The notes under the pieces: generated by a model
What the model was told of the DNA's origin: nothing
Seen by the model: the letters and a program-made list of their open reading frames with translations, nothing else
Databases searched by the model: none
Shown here: in pieces, positions 34,237 through 42,130 of the stretch
Numbering within the stretch: the stretch's first letter is position 1
Layout of the letters: each line of letters begins with the position of its first letter
Source of the DNA: JACKAQ01 sp020634975 [NCBI: Calditrichia bacterium]
GTDB lineage: Bacteria > Calditrichota > Calditrichia > RBG-13-44-9
DNA length: 64,000 nucleotides
Assembly (NCBI GenBank): GCA_020634975.1
Contig: JACKAQ010000001.1
Coordinates: 1,674,001-1,738,000 of the forward strand
Reading direction: 5' to 3'
Translations under genes and position numbers: made by a program

Positions 34237-34878
34237 TCAGCCGGCTAAATCCACATGATTTACCCACTGCTGCAAATTCAGCATGTGCCCGGATTTATCG
34301 GCTTTGGTGTGCAAATACTGTTCGTTAAACGGATTCGGCTCAATTTCCAGCGGCAACCGTTTGGCGACTTCGATGCCGTATTTTTCCACACCGTTAATTT
34401 TGTTCGGGTTGTTGGTGATCAGCTCAATGCGATTCACACCGAGATGGTGGAGCATTGCTGCGGCAACGTCGTATCGCCGTAAATCATCTGCAAAACCGAG
34501 TTTGTGATTGGCTTCCACGGTATCGTAACCGGTTTCCTGCAAGGCATACGCCCGTATTTTATTGCCAAGTCCTATGCCCCGCCCTTCCTGCCGCATGTAT
34601 AAAACGATGCCGTTTTCATTATCCGAAATATATTTGAGCGCGGTTTGCAATTGCTCCCGGCAATCACATTTCAGCGAACCCAACACCTCGCTGGTCAAAC
34701 ATTCGGAATGAATGCGCACAGGCACGGTTTTCTGCTTCGCGGGGTCGCCTTTCACGATTGCCAGATGTTCTTTATGATCAATGGTGTTGTGAAATACGTA
34801 AACTTTAAAATCGCCGAACAGGGTGGGTAAATTTGTTTTTGCGTAAATGGAAACACTGTCTACCAGTGATTGTTTCAT
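34237..34878 (-). CDS. ribA: GTP cyclohydrolase II
   Basis: The 213-aa enzyme opens GTP to start riboflavin synthesis. Zinc ligands C60, C71 and C73 are visible (SECLTSEVLGSLKCDC), with RIHSE before and YMRQEGRGIGL containing the GTP and catalytic residues; the C-terminal GYDTVEANHKLGFADDLRRY is also typical. No DHBP synthase (RibB) domain is fused. The open frame runs to 34983, but the promoter -10 (34979-34974) lies within that extension and GGAG precedes the ATG at 34878. CGCTC repeats at the promoter link it to the carotenoid/carH genes; flavin supply for photolyase, cryptochrome or desaturases would make sense in light. Confidence 0.92.
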   Translation of the reverse strand: MKQSLVDSVSIYAKTNLPTLFGDFKVYVFHNTIDHKEHLAIVKGDPAKQKTVPVRIHSECLTSEVLGSLKCDCREQLQTALKYISDNENGIVLYMRQEGRGIGLGNKIRAYALQETGYDTVEANHKLGFADDLRRYDVAAAMLHHLGVNRIELITNNPNKINGVEKYGIEVAKRLPLEIEPNPFNEQYLHTKADKSGHMLNLQQWVNHVDLAG

Positions 34879-34973
34879 CTTTTTCGCTCCGTTTTTAAAT
34901 GAACTTGATCCGGATTGACCCGGAAAGTTAGATGTCCGAACAGCTATCGGGTTACGGCTTTTTTCATCGACGG

Positions 34974-35002
34974 ATATTAACAATGTAAAACGCTCAAGTC
35001 AA
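34974..35002 (-). promoter_or_regulatory. ribA-SRPBCC promoter
   Basis: Minus-strand -35 TTGACT (35002-34997), 17-base spacer, -10 TAATAT (34979-34974); start near 34967. A CGCTC repeat (34991-34995) lies inside the spacer, so a bound repressor would directly occlude RNA polymerase. Confidence 0.75.
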
Positions 35003-35022
35003 GAATAACGCTCAAATCGCTC
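34991..35022. promoter_or_regulatory. Candidate CarH operator at ribA: three CGCTC repeats in 9-bp register
   Basis: CGCTC occurs on the plus strand at 34991, 35009 and 35018, spaced 18 and 9 bp, each followed by A and mostly preceded by AA or AT. This is the same repeat and phase as at the carotenoid/carH divergent promoters. Confidence 0.7.
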
Positions 35023-35135
35023 ATTTTATACTTTCGCAATCGCGCAAAGTTCACATTCACTTGACAAATCGCCGGAAACTTTTTAACTAACGGCTGCGTT
35101 TTGAACCAGACACCAACACAAATGGAGAAGTTGCC

Positions 35136-35411
35136 ATGCATTGCCCAAGCTGCCTGATCGATTTACAAATTACCGAAAGACAGGGTATCGAGATTGATTA
35201 TTGCCCGAAATGCCGTGGCGTTTGGCTGGATCGCGGCGAGTTGGATAAAATTATCGAGCGAACCGTTTCGCAAATTACGCCTGCGGGCGGAGCAGTTGCC
35301 GCAGCCAGCGCACCGATGAACACCGGCAGTGCCGCATCGCTGAAAGCAGATAAAAAGAAGAAAAAATCGAAGCTCTACAAATCCATTCTGGAAGAAATTT
35401 TCGATTTCTGA
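35136..35411 (+). CDS. TFIIB-type zinc-ribbon protein
   Basis: This 91-aa protein contains one zf-TFIIB ribbon with ligands C3, C6, C23 and C26 (HCPSC, then YCPKCRGVWLDRGEL), followed by an Ala-rich linker and a Lys-rich stretch (KADKKKKKSKLYKS). Proteins of this type are widespread and uncharacterised; zinc and perhaps nucleic-acid or protein binding is expected. Its stop codon overlaps the start of the ATPase gene by one base (TGATG), so the two are coupled. Confidence 0.8.
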   Translation: MHCPSCLIDLQITERQGIEIDYCPKCRGVWLDRGELDKIIERTVSQITPAGGAVAAASAPMNTGSAASLKADKKKKKSKLYKSILEEIFDF

Positions 35412-36304
35412 TGCCGATGCTGCAAATTTCTGTGCAAAAAATATTGCATACGGCCACCGGCGAGCATCCGCTTTCGCTGGATTTTTCGATGGAACGCGGG
35501 GAATTTTTGGCGATTTACGGGAAATCCGGCGCAGGGAAAACCACCACTTTGCGCATTCTCGCAGGACTGTCTCGTCCGGATTCCGGGCAAATTATTGTTG
35601 ATGGCGAATGTTGGTTCGATGCCAAAACTCGCAAAAACCTGCCGCCGCAACAGCGCACAACCGGGATGGTTTTTCAGGATTACGCCCTGTTTCCGAACAT
35701 GAGCGTTCGCAAAAATCTGGCGTATGCCCTGGCGCGCGGACAATCAGCGGAGATCATCGATAAACTATTGTCATTAATGGATTTGACGACACTGGCAAAT
35801 CGCTCACCGGAAACGCTTTCCGGCGGGCAGCGACAGCGGGTGGCGTTGGCGCGAGCGCTGGTTCGTCAGCCGAAATTGCTGCTGCTCGACGAGCCGCTTT
35901 CCGCACTCGATGACGAAATGCGCCGCAAATTGCAGGATGATTTGCTCAGGCTGCATCAGGAATTCGGGATGACCACCATTTTGGTTTCCCACAGCATTGG
36001 CGAAATTTTCAAATTGTGCAATCGCGTGTTGGTGCTGGATGAGGGCAAACAGCTAAACATCGGCGCGCCGGCGGATGTGCTGATCGGGAAACAACTGAGC
36101 GGCAAATTCAAATTTGAGGGAGAAATTTTGGCGATGACGCCCAGCGATGTGGTGGTGATTGTCACCGTTGCGGTGGGCAACACGCCAGTCCGGGTGATTG
36201 CCACGCCGGAAAGTGTGCGGGATTTTCGCATCGGCGATCGCGTGATTGTCGCCGCCAAAGCCTTCAATCCGGTTATTTTACCCGCCCAATCGATGACCGA
36301 TTAA
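35411..36304 (+). CDS. ABC transporter ATP-binding protein, ModC/CysA-like
   Basis: The 297-aa ATPase has Walker A GKSGAGKTT, a Q-loop VFQDYALFPNMSV, signature LSGGQRQRVALARAL, Walker B LLLLDEPLSALD, the H-loop VSHS, and a short C-terminal TOBE-like domain (about 235-290). Sequence style is closest to molybdate or sulfate importer ATPases. No permease or binding-protein gene is adjacent, so the transported substrate is unknown. It is coupled to the zinc-ribbon gene upstream and meets the convergent STAND ATPase gene 5 bases downstream. Confidence 0.82.
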   Translation: MPMLQISVQKILHTATGEHPLSLDFSMERGEFLAIYGKSGAGKTTTLRILAGLSRPDSGQIIVDGECWFDAKTRKNLPPQQRTTGMVFQDYALFPNMSVRKNLAYALARGQSAEIIDKLLSLMDLTTLANRSPETLSGGQRQRVALARALVRQPKLLLLDEPLSALDDEMRRKLQDDLLRLHQEFGMTTILVSHSIGEIFKLCNRVLVLDEGKQLNIGAPADVLIGKQLSGKFKFEGEILAMTPSDVVVIVTVAVGNTPVRVIATPESVRDFRIGDRVIVAAKAFNPVILPAQSMTD

Positions 36305-36309
36305 ACCGC

Positions 36310-37683
36310 TTATTTTTTATCCGCCAAATATTCGCGAATGGCGGTCACGTGTTCGGCAATTTCCGACGGCGCTGCGGCGTGCATTTTCGCGGCCATCGCC
36401 TGTTCCAGCAACGGCTCGATATCGCTGAAATCCTGCCGGACGATTTTCACCCACGCCCGGCAAACAGAGAGCATCGGCAACAGTTGATCCAGTGATGCCG
36501 GCAACGCATTCAGCCAAGCAACAACCGACAGCAACTCCCCGTTTTGCAACATTTCCATCGCATGATTGCCAATTAACTGTCCCGCAAAATGAAAATTATT
36601 GCCGGCCAACGCCTGTGTTATTGCGTTGTGCGGCTGGTTATTTTGCTCGAACCACAGCGCCGCACGGGTGTGCGCTTCTCCGCTGTTTTCGATAGCAGAT
36701 ACTTTGGCAAAAACGTTATCCAAAAACGGATGCAGCCGGAGCCAGCCATCGCCGCAAGCAGTGACAAAAACGCCGTTTTCAGCGAGTTCCTGCAGCCAGC
36801 CGCAATCCTTTTGCTCGCTGATTTGTGCCGCAAGCGCCGGATTAATCGCATCGGCGATGGTCAGCATCGGCACTGTTTTGGCTATTTCCGCCGTCTGGTG
36901 TTTTAACAAAATATCGATCAAAAACTCGCTTTCGTCGCGTTCTTCTTTTTCAAATTCACTCACAAATTCGGAAAGCGAGGGATATTGGCGCAGGCACAAT
37001 CCGGCGTATTTTAGCGACGCAGGTTTTGCTTTGGTGCGCACAACCAGCGCGGAAGCATCGCCGTAAGCGACCTTCAATTCCATCGCCACTTTCAAAAATG
37101 CTTCGGCTTCGTCCATTGTAAAACTGAGGTGTGGCGGGTGAATTTCTTTCAATTGTCCGGCAGATCGCATTTCTGCGAGCGCAAACGGCGGATCTGTTTC
37201 TGCGGCGATCATCATTTTGGATTGCGGCGGCAAATAGCCAATCAGCAACGCCACAATGCCGTGCACCGCATCATTTTTGATCAAATGGAAATCATCCAGA
37301 ATAATGGCGTGATCCTGCAAAACCATGCCTATCTGGTTGCACAATTGCTCAATTGCAGCTTCCATCGAAACGGTTTTCGCCGATTGCAGCGATTCAAAAA
37401 CGCCTTTTCCCAAGCCTTTTTGGATCGATTGAAGTGCCGTCACCAAGTTTTTAAAAAACAGCGCCGGATCGTTGTCCAACGCATCGATGGCAAAATAGGC
37501 GTGCTTCATACCGCTGTTATCCGCCCATTGGCGAATGGCGGTGGTTTTGCCAAAACCCACCGGCGCGGTGAGCAGCGTTAATTTTCGGGTGGTTCCCTGA
37601 TTCAATTCGTTCACCACGCGCATCCGCACGAGGTCATTTTTTGCGTTTTTCGGAATCCGGAATTTCCAGATATTTGCTGTCAT
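36310..37683 (-). CDS. MalT-like STAND ATPase without an output DNA-binding domain
   Basis: The 457-aa protein matches the nucleotide-binding and winged-helix part of MalT/LuxR-type STAND regulators: Walker A LTAPVGFGKTTAIRQW (about 37-53), Walker B HAIILDDFHLI (about 125-135), FTMDEAEAFL, and a helical region after 330 (AALWFEQNNQPHNAITQAL) that begins the TPR sensor. Full MalT-type proteins are around 900 residues and end in a LuxR helix-turn-helix; here the chain stops after two or three repeats, with a normal stop and no frameshifted remainder in the following bases. It may act through a partner or be a shortened relic. Confidence 0.78.
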   Translation of the reverse strand: MTANIWKFRIPKNAKNDLVRMRVVNELNQGTTRKLTLLTAPVGFGKTTAIRQWADNSGMKHAYFAIDALDNDPALFFKNLVTALQSIQKGLGKGVFESLQSAKTVSMEAAIEQLCNQIGMVLQDHAIILDDFHLIKNDAVHGIVALLIGYLPPQSKMMIAAETDPPFALAEMRSAGQLKEIHPPHLSFTMDEAEAFLKVAMELKVAYGDASALVVRTKAKPASLKYAGLCLRQYPSLSEFVSEFEKEERDESEFLIDILLKHQTAEIAKTVPMLTIADAINPALAAQISEQKDCGWLQELAENGVFVTACGDGWLRLHPFLDNVFAKVSAIENSGEAHTRAALWFEQNNQPHNAITQALAGNNFHFAGQLIGNHAMEMLQNGELLSVVAWLNALPASLDQLLPMLSVCRAWVKIVRQDFSDIEPLLEQAMAAKMHAAAPSEIAEHVTAIREYLADKK

Positions 37684-37831
37684 TTCTCATCCTGTTTTCA
37701 TTTTATCGGGCGGGAATATACGAACGGATCGGGTTTCCTCCAACCCTCAATGGTACTTGACGCAGCCGGTCGCCCGGGCTATATTATTCGCGCAGATTTG
37801 GCAATAATTGTAACTCAAAATCGAAAAAGCG

Positions 37832-38614
37832 ATGGAAAACAACAACTTCCCGCCGGTAAATCCGGAAAATGTGCATTTTATTTTAGTCGAACCGTTTTCG
37901 CCCGGAAACGTGGGCGCAGCGGCGCGTGCCATCAAAACGATGGGATTTTCCAAATTGTGGCTGATCAACCCCTGCGACCATTTGTCGGAAGATGCCCGGA
38001 AATTGGCGCATGCCTCGGAGGATATTCTGGAAAACGCCAGGGTGTTCGCCAGTCTTCCGGAAGCCCTTGCAGATATGCATTTTGTGGTGGCGACCACCAA
38101 TCGCGTTCGCGAATATCGCATGCCTACATTTACGCCGGAGGAAGTGGGTTCGCGCATTGCGCAGATTGCCCCGGAGCACAACATTGCGCTGGTTTTCGGG
38201 CGCGAACAAAGCGGATTGACGAACGACGAATTGCGCATTTGCCAGGCGACATCTTCGATTCCTGCGGCAATCAACCATCCTTCGCTGAACCTCGCACAGG
38301 CGGTGATGATTTATGCCTACGCTTGTTACAACGCCCGTCCCGGCAATGCGCCGGTTTACGAATGGGAACTTGCCAATCATGTGCAAACGGAAAGTGTTTA
38401 CACACATCTCGAAGCCACAATGCGCCAGCTCGATTTTGTGCCGCACGACAGTTGGGACCGTTTTATCATGCGGTTCAAACGGCTGTTCGGGCGCGCCAAT
38501 CCTGAGTTGCGCGATGTTCAGTTGATTCACAAAATTTTTCAGGCGATGGATTTGTATGTCAAATATGGTGGGAAAACCGGCGAAAAACAGTCGGAAGTGC
38601 CGGAAAAGGAGTGA
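37832..38614 (+). CDS. trmJ: tRNA (cytidine/uridine-2'-O-)-methyltransferase TrmJ-like
   Basis: The 260-aa SPOUT methyltransferase shows the SpoU motifs: LVEPFSPGNVGAAARAIKTMG (motif 1), ALVFGREQSGLTNDEL (motif 2) and SIPAAINHPSLNLAQAVMI (motif 3). With a C-terminal helical tail it fits TrmJ, which 2'-O-methylates position 32 of tRNA using SAM. No partner genes are obvious. Motif quality is high; assignment to TrmJ rather than another SpoU branch rests on length and the FSPGNVG form. Confidence 0.88.
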   Translation: MENNNFPPVNPENVHFILVEPFSPGNVGAAARAIKTMGFSKLWLINPCDHLSEDARKLAHASEDILENARVFASLPEALADMHFVVATTNRVREYRMPTFTPEEVGSRIAQIAPEHNIALVFGREQSGLTNDELRICQATSSIPAAINHPSLNLAQAVMIYAYACYNARPGNAPVYEWELANHVQTESVYTHLEATMRQLDFVPHDSWDRFIMRFKRLFGRANPELRDVQLIHKIFQAMDLYVKYGGKTGEKQSEVPEKE

Positions 38615-38618
38615 AAAA

Positions 38619-38993
38619 TTACGCCGCTTTCCACGCGGCAAGCGCCAGCAGTAGCCAGCCAGCCAAAAAGGCAACGCCGCCAAACGGCGTGATCGCACCG
38701 AGCATGCGAATGCCGGTAAAACTCATCGTGTACAAACTTCCCGAAAACAGCACAATTCCCGTCAGCAGCAGCCAGCCAGCCCAGTTGATCAGCGCCGATT
38801 GACCCAGCCAATGGGCGATAATGCCAATCAACAGCAACCCCAACGCATGCATACCGTGATACTGCACAGCGGTTTGGTAAACCGCCATCAGATCTGCAGA
38901 CAACCGGCCTTTCAAGCCGTGCGCACCAAATGCGCCCAAGGCTACCGTCAAAAACATGTTGATACTGCCGAGAATAATGAAGGTTTTTGCCAT
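38619..38993 (-). CDS. DUF423 small membrane protein
   Basis: The 124-aa protein has four membrane helices and family signatures: LGAFGAHGLKGRL near residues 19-31, YQTAVQYHGMHALGLLL and FSGSLYTMSFTGIRMLGAITPFGG. Members (YwdK/YgdD-like) are of unknown function. The open frame extends 17 codons further, but the ATG at 38993 gives the family N-terminus (MAKTFIILGS). It is convergent with trmJ, four bases apart. Confidence 0.85.
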   Translation of the reverse strand: MAKTFIILGSINMFLTVALGAFGAHGLKGRLSADLMAVYQTAVQYHGMHALGLLLIGIIAHWLGQSALINWAGWLLLTGIVLFSGSLYTMSFTGIRMLGAITPFGGVAFLAGWLLLALAAWKAA

Positions 38994-39040
38994 TAATTTT
39001 ATACCAAAATCAGTTACTGTTGCACAAATAAATAGCTCGA

Positions 39041-39922
39041 TCAAAGCCCATAAACTATGCCAAAAACATGGGTTTCGCCGAGTTCGCTGTGGGTTTTGAG
39101 CGCGTAATCGATGCTGAATTGTTTGAAGTTGATGCCCAGCCCAGCGGTAAAGCGGTTGGGATTGGTGGTGCCGCCAAAACGCAGGTCGAGCATGTCAAAT
39201 ACCCGGAACTCCGCGCCGCCCCATACTTCATTTTGATTGGCGTCCAGCGAACGGTTGATGTCCAGCGTGGTAGTCACGCCATCGTACGGCTGGTATGCGA
39301 TGCCCGCGACAATGCGCTGCGGCAGATCGCGCGGCGATTCCGAACCCACCTGCGGAGCGTTCAGATTCAGAAAATAGACGCCCACAAATGTGCGGGAATA
39401 TACCGATGCCTGAAACCCGACATCCAATCCGATCACATTTGCGTTCCCGAGTTCCTGTCCGCCAACGGATTCACCATACGTCAAATATTGAAATTTTAAC
39501 GAATAGCCGAACGAAAGGCTGCTGTTGATATCGCGCAACAAATCGAATCCGTGCGAGAGGCGCAAGGCATATTCGCCGGTGAGATTTTCGCCTTCGTAAT
39601 CCACACCGAAATACTCGATGTTAACCCCAATCGTGCCGTATTTTGGAGAAATCGGATATGCTGCTGCACCAAAAAAATTGTTCAAAAACGGTGTGTTGAA
39701 TATTCGCTGATAGCTGCTGCCAACACCAATTCTGGAAACCTGGCTGAGCGCAGCAGGATTGTAATAACCGGCCCAAATACCACTGTTGATTGCCACACCG
39801 GCGCCACCCATCGCGTTTAATTTCGGGCTGGGAAAACGGTCGTCAAACAATCCGGCGTGTGCGGTTGCGTTCATCAAAAATGCGCTACAAAACAGGGCAA
39901 TCAGCCATTTTTTTGCCATCAT
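39041..39922 (-). CDS. PorV/PorQ-like outer-membrane beta-barrel protein
   Basis: A signal peptide (to AHA, about residue 23) precedes a barrel of the FadL-like PorV/PorQ/UPF0164 type: LNAMGGAGVAINSGIWAGYYNPAALSQV near the N-terminus and alternating amphipathic strands to the C-terminus (FSIDYALKTHSELGETHVFGIVYGL). PorV shuttles T9SS cargo to the sortase, but many paralogues have other or unknown roles. Since the window has three T9SS cargo genes, a secretion link is plausible, though no T9SS core gene is nearby. Confidence 0.75.
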   Translation of the reverse strand: MMAKKWLIALFCSAFLMNATAHAGLFDDRFPSPKLNAMGGAGVAINSGIWAGYYNPAALSQVSRIGVGSSYQRIFNTPFLNNFFGAAAYPISPKYGTIGVNIEYFGVDYEGENLTGEYALRLSHGFDLLRDINSSLSFGYSLKFQYLTYGESVGGQELGNANVIGLDVGFQASVYSRTFVGVYFLNLNAPQVGSESPRDLPQRIVAGIAYQPYDGVTTTLDINRSLDANQNEVWGGAEFRVFDMLDLRFGGTTNPNRFTAGLGINFKQFSIDYALKTHSELGETHVFGIVYGL

Positions 39923-40033
39923 TACTCACCTGATCAATTTCAAATTGGAAAAAAGTGTAATTCAAATTTTATCAACAAAAAAGTAATGCGCAGTGGTCGA
40001 TAAAAAAAGTGGATTTATTTTCAATTTCCGGCG

Positions 40034-40801
40034 CTAAGCCGTAAACATATCCGAAACAGTTTTTTGAACCATCACCGTGAAACGGCTGCGATACTGATCG
40101 CCGACGTGCCGCAACACGGTTTTTAACGCCAATTCCGGCGTATTGTTTTCGTCGCTCAAATGCCCGAGAATGATGTGATCGAGCTGTGTGCCAAAAATGT
40201 CATACAGCAATTCGCCCGCGTTCTGGTTGGATAAATGCCCGAACCGTCCGGCGATTCGCTGTTTCAAATCCCAGGGATATTTGCCGTTGTTCAGCATTTC
40301 GGGATCGTGATTGCTTTCCAATAACAAAATATTTGCCCGGCAGATGTGTTCCTGAACCGTGCCGGTAACGTAGCCCAAATCCGTACAAATACCGAAGGTT
40401 TTTGTGGCGGTTTCGATGAGATATCCGTGGGTCGGGTCGCAATCGTGCGGCACGCGGAACGGCTTAAAACGCACACCGCCGAACTCAAACGCATCCACTT
40501 TTGGCAATACTTCCTGACCGATTTTGAGCAAATTGGTGATGGAATCCAGCGTGTCCGGATGCCCGATGACCGGAACTTTGTGGCGCTGCGCAAACGTGCC
40601 AACACCATGAACATGATCGCGATGGGCGTGGGTCAACACAATGGCATCTATCGAGGATGGCTCAACGCCGCGCGATTTCAATCGCAATTCAATTTGTTTG
40701 GCGGAAAGCCCCACATCAATCAAAAAACGGGTATTATTTGCTTCGAGAAAAATGGAGTTGCCGCGACTGCCGCTGGCTAAAATACAATATCGTGTTCGCA
40801 T
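40034..40801 (-). CDS. MBL-fold metallo-hydrolase (YycJ/WalJ-like)
   Basis: The 255-aa protein is a metallo-beta-lactamase-fold hydrolase with LASGSRGNSIFLE, the di-metal motif THAHRDHVHGV, PHDCDPTHGY, DLGYV and a C-terminal LGHLS. This order fits the YycJ/WalJ/VicX branch, proposed exonuclease-like or regulatory phosphodiesterases. The ATG at 40801 overlaps the pyrF stop (TGATG), so the two are translationally coupled. Confidence 0.85.
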   Translation of the reverse strand: MRTRYCILASGSRGNSIFLEANNTRFLIDVGLSAKQIELRLKSRGVEPSSIDAIVLTHAHRDHVHGVGTFAQRHKVPVIGHPDTLDSITNLLKIGQEVLPKVDAFEFGGVRFKPFRVPHDCDPTHGYLIETATKTFGICTDLGYVTGTVQEHICRANILLLESNHDPEMLNNGKYPWDLKQRIAGRFGHLSNQNAGELLYDIFGTQLDHIILGHLSDENNTPELALKTVLRHVGDQYRSRFTVMVQKTVSDMFTA

Positions 40802-41643
40802 CAATTTAAGTCCAACAATCCGGGGTTTTTGTGAATACTGATCAGCATATTGATGCGATCGCGCAACCCTTTGGCGCGATTGCGGGCAACTTCCGCGAAA
40901 TCGCGTTCGGACGAAGCGTAAATCACCGTCCGGCTGGAATTGATCAGCGTAGATTCGCCGCGCGCATCTGTGGCGTATTCGATAACTTTTTCCAAATTTC
41001 CGCCCTGCGCGCCAACGCCGGGCACCAAAAATGGCAGCGCCGGAGCAACATTGCGGATTTCCCTGATTTCATGGGTATGCGTGCCGCCAACAACAAGCCC
41101 GCAATTGCCGTAAAGGAAATTCCAGTTGACCGATTTTTCGGCTACTTTCAGATACAGCGGCTCGTCGTCCACTTTCAGGAATTGGAAATCGGTTGCGCCG
41201 GGATTGGAAGTGAGGCAAAGGATGAACACACCGCGATCTTCATATTCCAAAAACGGCGTGATGGAATCCATCCCCATATACGGCGAAACGGTGATTGCAT
41301 CAAAATCGAATGTTTTGAAATAGGTTTCTGCGTATTTCTGACCGGTATTTTCGATGTCGCCGCGTTTGGCATCGGCGATAACCAGCACATTATCCGGAAT
41401 AACGTCCAACGTGCGTTCCAGCAATTCCCAACCCGGCAATCCCAGCGATTCGTAAAACGCGATGTTAATTTTGTACGCAGCCACAAAATCGTGCGTCGCT
41501 TCGATCAACTCGCGATTGAATGTGAACAGCGGATCTAGTTCGGACAGCAAACAGTTCGGAATTTTTTCGATATCCGTATCCAACCCTACGCAAAGCAACG
41601 AGCGTTTTTTGCGAATCAGTTTATTCATTTTTTCATCAAACAT
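40801..41643 (-). CDS. pyrF: Orotidine 5'-phosphate decarboxylase (type 2)
   Basis: The 280-aa enzyme converts OMP to UMP. Visible signatures are LCVGLDTD near residues 17-24, AYKINIAFYE, the catalytic DAKRGDIENTG (Lys-Asp pair), VSPYMGMDSITPFLEY, VGGTH and FLVPGVGAQGG. The length (about 270-280) fits the longer type 2 OMPDC. It is coupled to the MBL-fold hydrolase gene downstream. Confidence 0.93.
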   Translation of the reverse strand: MFDEKMNKLIRKKRSLLCVGLDTDIEKIPNCLLSELDPLFTFNRELIEATHDFVAAYKINIAFYESLGLPGWELLERTLDVIPDNVLVIADAKRGDIENTGQKYAETYFKTFDFDAITVSPYMGMDSITPFLEYEDRGVFILCLTSNPGATDFQFLKVDDEPLYLKVAEKSVNWNFLYGNCGLVVGGTHTHEIREIRNVAPALPFLVPGVGAQGGNLEKVIEYATDARGESTLINSSRTVIYASSERDFAEVARNRAKGLRDRINMLISIHKNPGLLDLN

Positions 41644-42130
41644 ATCCGGCTCTCAATTCATTTGTTGACAAGATCCAATTTAGCCAATTTGTTTATTTTA
41701 TTCAATTTGAAAAAGAGAAATCTCATTTGCAGATTTTTTGTTTACAAATTGAATATTATTATCGCCACTTCCGAACACCAAATTACCCAAACAACACAGG
41801 CCTCACATATCATCCGTTCCGAAATCCGCCAAAAACCCAACCGATACATCAACACATTCAGTGCGCGCTGGTGAACATTTTTCCCATATCAGCCCGCAAA
41901 TTTCATTTCTTGACAATATGTTTCCCACTGGCTTAATTATTCACATTTACCGGTCGATTATGGGTATGCTATCATGTTCAATAAGGTATTTGGGCAAAAA
42001 CAACACGATAAAAACCATGTTATTTGAGAATCGATTTTCGAAAATTTGCGCTGCGTTAAATGTTTTCGAAAACAATCACTTAAATTAGCATATGGGTAAA
42101 ATAGCTTATCACTGAATTAGGGGAGTGATT
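41644..42130. other. 487-base AT-rich intergenic region
   Basis: This long divergent spacer between pyrF and the diguanylate cyclase gene has no convincing gene. Its only clear structure is a pair of identical TTTTCGAAAA palindromes close to the cyclase gene (separate entry). Confidence 0.5.
42035..42074. promoter_or_regulatory. Two TTTTCGAAAA palindromes upstream of the diguanylate cyclase
   Basis: TTTTCGAAAA occurs at 42035-42044 (within ATTTTCGAAAAT) and at 42063-42072 (within TGTTTTCGAAAACA). The centres are 28 bp apart, close to three helical turns, and lie 60-90 bases before the GTG start. They look like a paired operator; the regulator is unknown. Confidence 0.5.

Noticed and set aside
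34879-34967. FMN riboswitch in the ribA leader
   Set aside because: The roughly 90-base leader has none of the conserved RFN-element blocks; regulation by the CGCTC repeats explains the promoter better.
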